Shown: one piece after another, positions 37,332 through 45,512 of the stretch
Numbering within the stretch: the stretch's first letter is position 1
Layout: each line of letters begins with the position of its first letter
NCBI RefSeq assembly: GCF_000389965.1
Contig: NC_021191.1
Span: forward strand, 5,953,501-6,017,500
Direction of reading: 5' to 3'
Origin: Actinoplanes sp. N902-109
GTDB taxonomy: Bacteria > Actinomycetota > Actinomycetes > Mycobacteriales > Micromonosporaceae
DNA length: 64,000 nt
Notes under the pieces: model-generated
Told to the model about the DNA's origin: nothing
The model's input: the letters and a program-made list of their open reading frames with translations, nothing else
Database searches by the model: none
Made by a program: the position numbers and the translations under genes

Positions 37332-39830
37332 GTGACGACAGCCATCCATCAGCGCATTGCCCAGGAGCTCGGGGTCCGTGAGGGCCAGGTGACCGCGGCG
37401 GTCGAGTTGCTCGACGGCGGCGCCACCGTGCCGTTCATCGCCCGCTACCGCAAGGAGGTCACCGGCACCCTGGACGACCAGCAGCTGCGGGTTCTCGAGG
37501 AGCGGCTCGGCTACCTGCGCGAGCTGGAGGAACGGCGCACCGCGGTGCTCGAGTCCATCCGGTCGCAGGGCAAGCTCGACGACGCCCTCGAGGCGCAGAT
37601 CATGGCGGCCGAGTCCAAGGCCCGGCTCGAGGACATCTACCTGCCGTTCAAGCCCAAGCGCCGGACCCGGGCGCAGATCGCCCGCGAGGCGGGTCTGGAG
37701 CCCCTCGCCGATCTGCTGCTCGGCGACCCGGCACGCGACCCCCGTACCGAAGCAGCGGCCTTCGCCGACGCCGACAAGGGTGTCGCCGATGCGACAGCGG
37801 CCCTCGAAGGCGCCCGCGCGATCCTGATCGAGCGCTTCGCCGAGGACGCCGACCTCATCGGTGAGCTGCGCGAACGCATGTGGGTCAAGGGCCGGCTGGT
37901 CGCGAAGGTGCGCGAGGGCAAGGAGTCCGACGGCGCCAAGTTCGCCGACTACTTCGACTTCGCCGAGCCCTACACCAAGCTGCCCTCGCACCGCATCCTC
38001 GCCATGTTCCGCGGCGAGAAGGAAGAGGTCCTCGACCTCACGATGGAGCCCACCGCCGACGAGGCCGACGCGCCCAGCTTCGAGGCCGCGATCGCCGCCC
38101 GCAACGGCGTCACCGACCACGGCCGACCGGCCGACCGCTGGCTCGCCGATACCGTACGCTGGGCGTGGCGCACCCGCATCCTCATCCACCTCGGCGCCGA
38201 CCTGCGGGTCCGGCTCTGGCAGGCGGCCGAGGAGGAAGCCGTCCGGGTCTTCGCGGCCAACCTGCGCGACCTGCTGCTTGCCGCGCCCGCCGGCACCCGC
38301 ACCACCATGGGCCTCGACCCCGGATTCCGTACGGGCGTGAAGGTCGCGGTCGTCGACAGCACCGGCAAGTGCGTGGCCACCTCGACCATCTACCCGCACG
38401 TCCCGCAGAACAAGTGGGACGCCTCGATCCACACCCTGGCGCAGCTCGCCCAGCAGCACAAGGTCGACCTGATCGCGATCGGCAACGGCACCGCCTCGCG
38501 CGAGACCGACAAGCTCGCCGCCGACCTGATCAAGCGGCACCCCGAGCTCAACCTGACCAAGGTGATGGTCTCCGAGGCCGGTGCGTCGGTCTACTCGGCT
38601 TCGGCGTACGCCTCCCAGGAGCTCCCCGGCATGGACGTCTCCCTGCGCGGCGCGGTCTCCATCGCCCGCCGCCTGCAGGACCCGCTGGCCGAGCTGGTCA
38701 AGATCGACCCCCGTTCGATCGGCGTCGGGCAGTACCAGCACGACCTGTCCGAGGTGAAGCTGTCCCGCTCGCTCGACGCCGTCGTGGAAGACTGTGTCAA
38801 CGCCGTCGGCGTCGACGTCAACACGGCCTCCGCGCCCCTGCTCACCCGGGTCTCCGGCATCGGCGCGGGCCTCGCGGAGAACATCGTGCTGCACCGCGAC
38901 GCCAACGGCCCGTTCAAGAACCGCTCCGAGATCAAGAAGGTCGCCCGGCTCGGCCCCAAGGCCTTCGAGCAGTGCGCCGGCTTCCTGCGCATCCCCGACG
39001 GCGACGACCCGCTCGACGCTTCCAGCGTCCACCCCGAGTCCTACCCGGTGGTCCGCACGATCCTCGCCGACGCCGGCACCGACCTGCGCACGGCCATGGG
39101 CAACAGCCCGATCCTGCGCGGCCTGCGCCCGGAGAAGTACGTCACCGACACGGTCGGCCTGCCCACCATCACCGACATCCTCAAGGAGCTGGAGAAGCCC
39201 GGCCGCGACCCCCGCCCGGCCTTCACCACCGCCACCTTCGCCGAGGGCGTCGAGAAGATCGCCGACCTCAAGCCCGGCATGGTCCTCGAAGGCGTGGTCA
39301 CCAACGTGGCCGCCTTCGGCGCCTTCGTCGACATCGGCGTCCACCAGGACGGCCTCGTGCACGTGTCGGCGCTGTCCAACAAGTACGTGAGCGACCCCCG
39401 CGAGGTGGTCAAGTCCGGCGACGTGGTCAAGGTCCGGGTGGTCGACGTCGACGAGGCCCGCAAGCGCATCTCCCTGACGATGCGCCTGACCGACGAGCCC
39501 CGCGCCCCGCGCAGCGACAACCCCCGCGGCGGGCAGTCCCGCGACGGCCAGCCCCGCGGCGGACAGCCTCGCGATGGGCAGTCCCGCGGCGGACAGCCTC
39601 GCGATGGGCAGTCCCGCGGCGGACAGCCTCGTGATGGCCAACCCCGCGACGGGCAGTCCCGCGATGGAAAGCCTCGGCAGGGCGGGTCTGCGCGCGATGG
39701 CGGTGGACGGCAGGGTGGCCAGCCGCGGCAGGGTGGTGGGCAGCAGCGCCGGGGTGGGTCGCAGTCGAACAGTTTCAACGGTGGGGCGATGGCTGATGCT
39801 CTGCGGCGGGCTGGGTTGACGCGGGACTGA
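37332..39830 (+). CDS. tex: Tex-family S1 RNA-binding transcription accessory protein
   Basis: About 832 residues from GTG 37332 (GTG 37326 is also possible). CACAAT ends 7 nt before 37332, with GCGACA 18 nt further upstream, so the transcript may be leaderless. Tex order is clear: N-terminal helical region (HQRIAQELGVREGQVTAAVELLDGGATVPFIARYRKE), YqgF-like core (TMGLDPGFRTGVKVAVVD), helix-hairpin-helix region (RVSGIGAGLAENIVLHRD) and C-terminal S1 domain (GMVLEGVVTNVAAFGAFVDIGVHQDGLVHVSALSNKYV). The tail of about 110 residues is an RGGQPRDGQS repeat array, a likely RNA-binding extension. Tex proteins bind RNA and transcription complexes. Confidence 0.94.
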   Translation: MTTAIHQRIAQELGVREGQVTAAVELLDGGATVPFIARYRKEVTGTLDDQQLRVLEERLGYLRELEERRTAVLESIRSQGKLDDALEAQIMAAESKARLEDIYLPFKPKRRTRAQIAREAGLEPLADLLLGDPARDPRTEAAAFADADKGVADATAALEGARAILIERFAEDADLIGELRERMWVKGRLVAKVREGKESDGAKFADYFDFAEPYTKLPSHRILAMFRGEKEEVLDLTMEPTADEADAPSFEAAIAARNGVTDHGRPADRWLADTVRWAWRTRILIHLGADLRVRLWQAAEEEAVRVFAANLRDLLLAAPAGTRTTMGLDPGFRTGVKVAVVDSTGKCVATSTIYPHVPQNKWDASIHTLAQLAQQHKVDLIAIGNGTASRETDKLAADLIKRHPELNLTKVMVSEAGASVYSASAYASQELPGMDVSLRGAVSIARRLQDPLAELVKIDPRSIGVGQYQHDLSEVKLSRSLDAVVEDCVNAVGVDVNTASAPLLTRVSGIGAGLAENIVLHRDANGPFKNRSEIKKVARLGPKAFEQCAGFLRIPDGDDPLDASSVHPESYPVVRTILADAGTDLRTAMGNSPILRGLRPEKYVTDTVGLPTITDILKELEKPGRDPRPAFTTATFAEGVEKIADLKPGMVLEGVVTNVAAFGAFVDIGVHQDGLVHVSALSNKYVSDPREVVKSGDVVKVRVVDVDEARKRISLTMRLTDEPRAPRSDNPRGGQSRDGQPRGGQPRDGQSRGGQPRDGQSRGGQPRDGQPRDGQSRDGKPRQGGSARDGGGRQGGQPRQGGGQQRRGGSQSNSFNGGAMADALRRAGLTRD

Positions 39831-39886
39831 TCCCTTTCTTGGGGCCGGCGCGCGTTTCTCCTGCGCTGCTCTTCCCTGCGGGGTGG

Positions 39887-39958
39887 CTTGCTTGCGCTCG
39901 GAGCGGGGGGCTTGCTTGCGCTCGGAGCGGGGGGCTTGCTTGCGCTGGGACGGGTCGG
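39887..39958. repeat. 24-bp direct repeat, three copies
   Basis: CTTGCTTGCGCT starts at 39887, 39911 and 39935. The first two copies continue with CGGAGCGGGGGG and the third diverges. The array directly abuts the long hairpin that follows. Confidence 0.88.
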
Positions 39959-40025
39959 GGGCCGGGGTGCCCACCAACGGCTGGTGGAGCGCTTTTACGC
40001 TCGTTGGTGGGCACCCCGGCCCCCG
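39956..40025. terminator. Very long perfect hairpin (24-bp stem) downstream of tex
   Basis: Arms 39956-39979 and 40002-40025 are exact reverse complements around a 22-nt loop that itself holds a small GAGCG/CGCTC stem. It lies 125 bp past the tex stop. It could be a bidirectional terminator, but stem length and symmetry exceed most terminators and there is no T-tract, so a mobile-element relic or structural element is an alternative. Confidence 0.6.
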
Positions 40026-40319
40026 CCCTTGCGTGGTTTCCCGCTGCGGGTGGGTGAGTGGTTGCGCACCGCTGGTTGCAGGGCTGGGTGGCGGTCACGC
40101 TGCGGGTGGGTGGTCTGGCTGCCGCGCTGTGGTCCGGCTCGGGAGATCGGTCTGGCGGGCCGGGCTGGGTGGGCGGTCCAGCGACGCACCTCGCCGGTCC
40201 CGGACGGCAGCTGGCGCTGCCGTGCGATGTCCGGGTAGGCGACAGCAACCCGCTCGACCGGCCGCGATCCCGACACCGACACCGACACCGACGTCCAGCA
40301 AAGCCTCGGATCTTATGAC

Positions 40320-40440
40320 GACCCGGCTCCCAGCACGCCTCGAAGCTCACGAAGACACGGCACCCAGCACGCTCCGAAGCTCACGAAGACACGGCGCTTA
40401 GCACGCCTCGAAGCTCACAAAGACACGGCACCCAGCAAGC
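40320..40440. repeat. 34-bp tandem repeat, three copies plus diverged ones
   Basis: GAAGCTCAC recurs at 40342, 40376 and 40410 within units containing AAGACACGGC and AGCACGC. More degenerate copies continue to about 40560. Confidence 0.75.
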
Positions 40441-40560
40441 CTCTGGCCCCATGACAACTCGGCGCCCAGCCCGTCGCGGATCTGTGACAACCCAGCGCCC
40501 AGCAGGCCTCGGACCTCAAGACGACCTGGCGCCCAGCAAGTCTCGACCTCGTGACGACCC

Positions 40561-40683
40561 GGCGGCAGCACGCCGCGACCTCATGACGACCGGCGGCAGC
40601 ACGCCGCGACCTCATGACGACCGGCGGCGCCACGCCGCGACCTCATGACGACCGGCGGCAGCACGCCGCGCTGGGGCACGGCG
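40561..40683. repeat. 30-31-bp tandem repeat, four copies
   Basis: CGGCGGCAGCACGCCGC (one copy has a substitution) starts at 40561, 40592, 40622 and 40653, joined by GACCTCATGACGAC. Each unit contains a short GGCGGC/GCCGC self-complementary stretch. Confidence 0.85.
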
Positions 40684-40931
40684 GCAGCGCCAACCGGCAA
40701 TCGGAGCCATGAGCGCGGCTTGGCGTGGCGGCCTTACGCCGGCGCGGTTCTTTGGGTCAGCGTCGCGCGTTTGCATCGCAGCAGCAGCAGCGACCCGGGT
40801 GGCGGTCGGGGAACTGGTCACGGCGTGGGGCGCCCAGCGTCGCTGGGGGTGGCAGCACCGCGCCGGTCTGGCCCGCGACCGGGTCCACTTGCGGTTGGCG
40901 TCGATGGTGGGGTGGGCCGGATGGGGTCTGG

Positions 40932-43013
40932 TCAGGTGAGCCCCGATGACGGCGCGGTTTCGGCGGTGGGGCCGGTCGGGTGCAGCTGGGGCGGGGCGCC
41001 ATCGGCGAGCCGGGTGGCGCGGCCCTCGACGTCCAGCCGCGGGAGCGTCCGGTCCAGCCATACCGGCAGCCACCAGGCGGCGCGGCCGAGGAGTGAGATG
41101 GCGGCCGGGACCAGCACCAGTCGTACCACGAACGCATCCACCAGCACCCCCATCGCGAGCGCGAAGGCCATTGGACGGGTCACCGCGTCGCCGCCGGCCA
41201 CGCCGCCACCGAAGACGCCGATCATGATCAGGGCCGCCGCCGTGACGACCTTGGCGCCCCGGGCGAAGCCGCCGGTCACCGCCTGCTGAGCGGCAGCGCC
41301 GCGCCGGTGTTCCTCGTGCATTCCGGAGACCAGGAACATCTCGTAGTCCATGGACAATCCGAACAGGACGCCGATCACGATGATCGGCAGGAAGCTGAGC
41401 AGCGGCCCGGCCGGGTCCACCCCGAACACGCCGCCCAGCCGGCCCCACTGGAAGATGGCGACCGTGCAGCCGAGCGCCGCACCGAGGCTGAGCAGGAAGC
41501 TGAGCACCGCCTTGACCGGGATCAGCACCGAGCGGAACACGAGCAGCAGCAGCACGAAGGCGAACCCGGCGACCAGGCCGAGATAGCCCGGCAGCGCGTG
41601 CGCCAGGTGCTCGGAGATGTCGATCGCGACCGCGGTCTCCCCGGTGACCAGCAGCGGAACGCCCACGTCGAGCGACCGGAGGCGGGTCACCAGCGTCGCG
41701 GTCGCGGCGTCGGACGGCCCGCTCGCCGGGATCACCTGGAACAGCACGTCGCTGCGGTGCACGCCGGCGGGCAGCACCCGCGCGACCCCCGGCACCGCGC
41801 CCAGCCGGGCCGTCACCGCGCTGGTCCGGGCAGCGGCGGGCGCACTGCCGAACGTGGCCAGGACCAGCAACGGCCCGTTGGCACCCGGCCCGAAGCCCTC
41901 GGCCACGAGGTCGTAGGCCCGGCGGTCGGTCGCCGTCGTGGGATCGTTGCCGTCGTTGGGCAGGCCCAGCCGCATGCTCAGCACCGGGACGGCGAGCACC
42001 GCCAGCATCAGCACCGAGGCGACGACGGCCGCCGCGGGGTGCCGCACCAGGAAACCCGACCAGCGGGGCGCGACCCGCACGACCGGGACAAGGGTGCGGC
42101 CGATGACGTGGCGACCGGCGAAGCTCAGCAGCGCCGGGGTCAGCGTCAGCGCCATCAGCATGGCCACCAGCACGGCCCCGGCGGCAGCCAGGCCCATCTG
42201 GGTGAGGAACCCGATGCCGGCCACGGTCAGCCCGGCCAGGGCGACGATCACGGTGAGTGCGGCGAACAGGACCGCTGAGCCGGCCGTGCCGACGGCCTGG
42301 GCGATCGAGGCGCGTACCTCCGGGGCGCCGTCGCGCAGCTGGCGGCGGTGCCGGTCGATGAGGAAGAGCGCGTAGTCGATGCCGACCGCCAGCCCGAGCA
42401 GGACGGCCAGCGTCGGCGCCACCGAGTTGACCGGCGCCAGGGCGGTGCCGGCGTACAGTCCGGCCAGTGCCACGCCCAGTCCGAGAACGGCGGTCAGCAG
42501 CGGCATCCCGGCCGCGGTGAGCGAACCGAACGTGACAATCAGCACGACCAGCGCGATGAGCAGCCCGATCCCGGGCGAGCTGCTCCGGCCGGGCGGCGCT
42601 GCCAGCGCGGAGGACTCCTCGACCTGCAACCCGGCGGCTCGTGCGGCATTCAGGGCCGGCTCGGGCGCCCGGGCTGCCTCGAAGTACCCGATGCGCCCGT
42701 CCCCGGACAGCTGCAATTGTGCACCGAGCGCCTGGCCCAGGGCGGTCATGGCGGGCCGGTAGCCGGCGAGCGTCTGGCCGGGAGGCGCCGCGACCACCAC
42801 CCTGCCGCCGTCATCGCCGCCGCCGAAATCGCTGTCCACCCGGTCCAGGGTCTGGGTCGACTGCAGGCCGGGCAGGGTCAGCTCGTCGTCCAGCGGCTGG
42901 GCGAAGCGGGCCGCCAGTCCGGCCATGACCAGCAGCACCGCCAGCCAGGCGGCCAGCACCAGCCATCGCCGCCGGGCGCAGAAGGCTCCGATCCGAGCCA
43001 ATGTCGCGGCCAT
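40932..43013 (-). CDS. MMPL/RND-family membrane transporter
   Basis: 693 residues from ATG 43013 with GGAAGGACC upstream. About 12 membrane segments sit in two halves, each with a large extracytoplasmic loop. MMPL signatures include LLGLAVGIDYALFLIDRHRRQL (first half) and VLFGLSMDYEMFLVSGMHEEHRRG (second half), plus the GLPNDGNDPTTATDRRAYDLVAEGFGPGANGPLLVLA segment at the start of loop 2. Such proteins export lipids, siderophores or hydrophobic drugs using proton motive force. It is divergent from the membrane-protein remnant, with a perfect inverted repeat between, so it is probably under a repressor. Confidence 0.92.
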   Translation of the reverse strand: MAATLARIGAFCARRRWLVLAAWLAVLLVMAGLAARFAQPLDDELTLPGLQSTQTLDRVDSDFGGGDDGGRVVVAAPPGQTLAGYRPAMTALGQALGAQLQLSGDGRIGYFEAARAPEPALNAARAAGLQVEESSALAAPPGRSSSPGIGLLIALVVLIVTFGSLTAAGMPLLTAVLGLGVALAGLYAGTALAPVNSVAPTLAVLLGLAVGIDYALFLIDRHRRQLRDGAPEVRASIAQAVGTAGSAVLFAALTVIVALAGLTVAGIGFLTQMGLAAAGAVLVAMLMALTLTPALLSFAGRHVIGRTLVPVVRVAPRWSGFLVRHPAAAVVASVLMLAVLAVPVLSMRLGLPNDGNDPTTATDRRAYDLVAEGFGPGANGPLLVLATFGSAPAAARTSAVTARLGAVPGVARVLPAGVHRSDVLFQVIPASGPSDAATATLVTRLRSLDVGVPLLVTGETAVAIDISEHLAHALPGYLGLVAGFAFVLLLLVFRSVLIPVKAVLSFLLSLGAALGCTVAIFQWGRLGGVFGVDPAGPLLSFLPIIVIGVLFGLSMDYEMFLVSGMHEEHRRGAAAQQAVTGGFARGAKVVTAAALIMIGVFGGGVAGGDAVTRPMAFALAMGVLVDAFVVRLVLVPAAISLLGRAAWWLPVWLDRTLPRLDVEGRATRLADGAPPQLHPTGPTAETAPSSGLT

Positions 43014-43074
43014 TTGCGTGGTCCTTCCCGTCGAGGTCGTCGCCGTCGATGCTCGGCGCGGACCCGCTGGGCGG

Positions 43075-43121
43075 ACCACCACCCACGGGTGGGGCCGCGA
43101 TCCCCACCCGTGGGTGGTGGT
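43075..43121. promoter_or_regulatory. Perfect 20-bp inverted repeat upstream of the MMPL gene
   Basis: Arms 43075-43094 and 43102-43121 are exact reverse complements separated by 7 nt. Each arm contains the near-palindrome CCCACGGGTGGG, so the element can be read as two operator sites in opposite orientation. It lies 62 bp from the MMPL start and 32 bp from the divergent start. No regulator is encoded next to it on the MMPL side. Confidence 0.7.
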
Positions 43122-43152
43122 GCCCCCGGTGCGGGCGGACGATCCTCGGGTC

Positions 43153-43637
43153 ATGACTCCGAGCACCCTGATCGACTCCCTCGTCGGCCTCGCCTTCGTC
43201 GCCTGGATCTGTGCCCGGCAGCTGCGCCGGCGCCCCGCGGGACTGTTCAAGCTGCCGGTGATCCTGGGCATCGCCGGGGTGGCATCGATGGCTCTCAGCA
43301 GGTGCGCACGGTCCATGCTGGTGACGTCGTCGTGCTGGGTGTCTCGGCCGTGGCGGCGCTGATCTCCGGTACGGTCATGGGCCGGATCGCGCGCTTCCGG
43401 CCGTCTCCGGCCGATCCGCGCCGGGTCGAGACCCGCACCGGCTGGGCCGGCGCCGGCGTCCTGGCCGGGCTGATCGCCGTCCGGATCGTCGTCGATGTGG
43501 TCGGCGCGCGGATGGGCTCCACCATGGCCGTCGCCACCGGCGCTGTCCTGCTCATGCTCGCGCTCAACCGGCTGGCCGGTGCGCTCGTGATCTCGGCCCG
43601 GCCGGCGCGTCCGGAGCCGGTGCCGGCGGCAGGATAG
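43153..43637 (+). pseudogene. Frameshifted small membrane protein
   Basis: ATG 43153 opens a frame encoding two hydrophobic stretches (LIDSLVGLAFVAWICARQLRRRPAG, LPVILGIAGVASMAL). Good membrane-protein sequence then continues in another frame from about 43290 (VRTVHAGDVVVLGVSAVAALISGTVMGRIARF, then GVLAGLIAVRIVVDVVG and ATGAVLLMLALNRLAGALVISAR). The parts together would make a protein of about 160 residues with four to five membrane segments. One indel near 43290-43303 separates them; this may be a real mutation or a sequencing error. The second frame ends at TAG 43635-43637, overlapping the histidine kinase start. Confidence 0.65.
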
Positions 43638-44773
43638 TGGTTGTGGCAACCTCCCCGGCCCGGCGCCGCAGCACCCCGGTGGTGCTCAACCTGTTCGGCC
43701 TCGTGCTCGTGGGTCTGGCGTTCGCGCGGGACTCGCTCGGCGACGCGCCGCCGGCTCTGGTGGTCGTGGCCTGGGTGACCTGGGCACTGTGGGCGGTCCT
43801 GGTGGCGCTGCCCGAGCCGCGGGTACGCGAGCGGGCTGCCCTCTCGCTGCTCCTCATCGCCGGTGGATCCCTGGTCGCCGCCACGACCAGCGTCACCGGG
43901 CTGGTCCCGGGGGTCGTCGGCATGCTGATCCTGACCTCGATGCCCGCGGTGCCCCTCCGGCTGGTCGCCGGCGTCGTGTCCGGCGGCGTCGTCCTCATCG
44001 GCGTCGGCGCGCTGGTGACCGGGGCGGCGCGGGAACAGCTCATCAGCTCGCTGGCAACTCTGGTGGTGGTGAGCCTGGCCGGGCTCGGCCGCCGGCAGCA
44101 GCGCACCGCCGAGACCCAGTCCCGGGCGCTGCTCGAGGAACGGCTGGCCGTCGAACAGGAGCGGGCCCGGGTGGCGGCACTGACCGAGCGCTCCCGCATC
44201 GCGCGCGACCTGCACGACGTGCTCGCCCACTCGCTCGGCGGCCTGGTCATCCAGCTGGAGGCGGTGGATGCGCTGCTCGAAGCCGGCCGTTCCCCGGAGG
44301 CGCAGGACCGGGTCCAGGCCGCCCGGCAGTTGGCCGTCTCGGGGCTGGACGAGGCGCGGCGGGCGGTGAGTGCGCTGCGCGAGCCGGAGGTCCCGCTGTC
44401 CGCGGCGGTGGCCGAGCTGGCTGCCGCGCATCGGGCGCTCGGCGGCCGGGTAACGGTGCGCGGCGATGCCGACGGCGGCGTGCTCGGCGGTGCCTCGTTC
44501 ACGGCCGTTCAGCGGGCCGTTCAGGAGTTGCTGACCAATGCGCGGCGGCATGCGCCGGCAATGGCGACGACCCTCGACCTGGACTGGCGGGACGGCACTC
44601 TGACCGTCACGGGCGTCACGGCCGCGCCGGTGTCCGCCCCGACCTCGTCCGGTGGCGGGCACGGCCTGCGCGGGATGCGCGAGCGGGTCACCGAGGCCGG
44701 CGGCGCGATGAGTGTCGACCCCGGGCCACCGTTCCGCGTGGTGCTGACGGTTCCTGGGCGGGTGCCGGCATGA
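43637..44773 (+). CDS. NarL-type sensor histidine kinase
   Basis: 378 residues; GTG 43637 overlaps the preceding TAG stop, and GTG 43643 is an alternative. About five membrane segments fill residues 15-145. A coiled linker leads to the HisKA_3 box with phospho-acceptor His in RSRIARDLHDVLAHSLGGLVIQLEAV. The ATPase domain has an N box (AVQELLTNARRHA) and a G box reading SSGGGHGLRGMRERV, but lacks a clear D-x-G-x-G motif. That loss is common in actinobacterial kinases of this class. It partners with the overlapping response-regulator gene. Confidence 0.92.
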   Translation: MVVATSPARRRSTPVVLNLFGLVLVGLAFARDSLGDAPPALVVVAWVTWALWAVLVALPEPRVRERAALSLLLIAGGSLVAATTSVTGLVPGVVGMLILTSMPAVPLRLVAGVVSGGVVLIGVGALVTGAAREQLISSLATLVVVSLAGLGRRQQRTAETQSRALLEERLAVEQERARVAALTERSRIARDLHDVLAHSLGGLVIQLEAVDALLEAGRSPEAQDRVQAARQLAVSGLDEARRAVSALREPEVPLSAAVAELAAAHRALGGRVTVRGDADGGVLGGASFTAVQRAVQELLTNARRHAPAMATTLDLDWRDGTLTVTGVTAAPVSAPTSSGGGHGLRGMRERVTEAGGAMSVDPGPPFRVVLTVPGRVPA

Positions 44774-45441
44774 TCCGCGTGCTCGTGGCCGACGACCAGG
44801 CGACCGTACGCGACGGCCTGGTGACCCTGCTCGGCCTGGCCGAGGGCATCGAGGTCGTCGGGGCGGCGCCGGACGGGCTGGAGGCGGTGCGGCTCGCTCT
44901 CGATCTGCGGCCCGACGTGGTGCTGATGGACCTGCGCATGCCACGGCTCGACGGGGCCGGCGCTACCGCCCGGATCCTTGCCGCGGCGCCGGCGACAGCG
45001 GTGCTGGTGCTCACGACGTACGCCGATGACGAGTCACTGGCCGGTGCGCTGCGGGCCGGGGCCCGGGGCTATCTGACCAAGGACGCCGGCCGCGCCGAGC
45101 TGACCGCCGCGGTACGGTCGGTGGCGTCCGGGCAGGCGACGTTCGCGGCCGGGATCGCCGACCGGCTCGTCCGCGGCTTCACCGCCGCCGGCCCGCGGCC
45201 GGGTCTGCGGGAGCGCTTCCCGGCTCTGACCGCCCGGGAGGCCGACGTACTGGAGGCGATCACGCTCGGGCACAACAACGCTCGCATAGCCGCGGACCTG
45301 TTCCTCAGCGTGGCAACCGTGAAGAGCTACATCAACGCCATCTTCGCCAAGCTGGGCGCTCGGGACCGGGCGCATGCGGCGGCGATCGCGCTGGGCCGCT
45401 CCAGCCAGGACGGAACCGGGGACGGCCGCCGGCCGATGTGA
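44770..45441 (+). CDS. NarL/LuxR-type response regulator
   Basis: 223 residues; ATG 44770 overlaps the kinase stop (ATGA). Receiver: VLVADDQATVRDGL, phospho-acceptor Asp in PDVVLMDLRMPRLDG, Thr in VLVLTTYADD, Lys in YLTKDAGRAEL. HTH: LTAREADVLEAITLGHNNARIAADLFLSVATVKSYINAIFAKLGARDRAHA. Forms a two-component system with the kinase. The adjacent membrane-protein remnant and divergent MMPL pump are natural candidate targets, and the inverted repeat at 43075 a candidate binding site (inference). Confidence 0.94.
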   Translation: MIRVLVADDQATVRDGLVTLLGLAEGIEVVGAAPDGLEAVRLALDLRPDVVLMDLRMPRLDGAGATARILAAAPATAVLVLTTYADDESLAGALRAGARGYLTKDAGRAELTAAVRSVASGQATFAAGIADRLVRGFTAAGPRPGLRERFPALTAREADVLEAITLGHNNARIAADLFLSVATVKSYINAIFAKLGARDRAHAAAIALGRSSQDGTGDGRRPM

Positions 45442-45512
45442 CCACGCGGCCCGGCGGCTCCGGCACCGCACCGGCTCCGCTCAGGGTGAGCGATGCGGGG
45501 CTGCGGCACGCC

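Larger units (their letters stand above)
39831..40931. other. Second gene-free, repeat-rich island
   Basis: No gene can be supported between tex and the MMPL transporter. The stretch holds a 24-bp tandem repeat, a long perfect hairpin, and 34-bp and 30-31-bp tandem arrays, listed separately. Open frames on both strands lack ribosome sites and family resemblance. The part at about 40690-40930 is GC-rich and featureless. Confidence 0.7.

Noticed and set aside
36846..39977. Minus-strand open frame of 1043 codons
   Set aside because: Antisense shadow of tex, with no motif, poor composition and no ribosome site.
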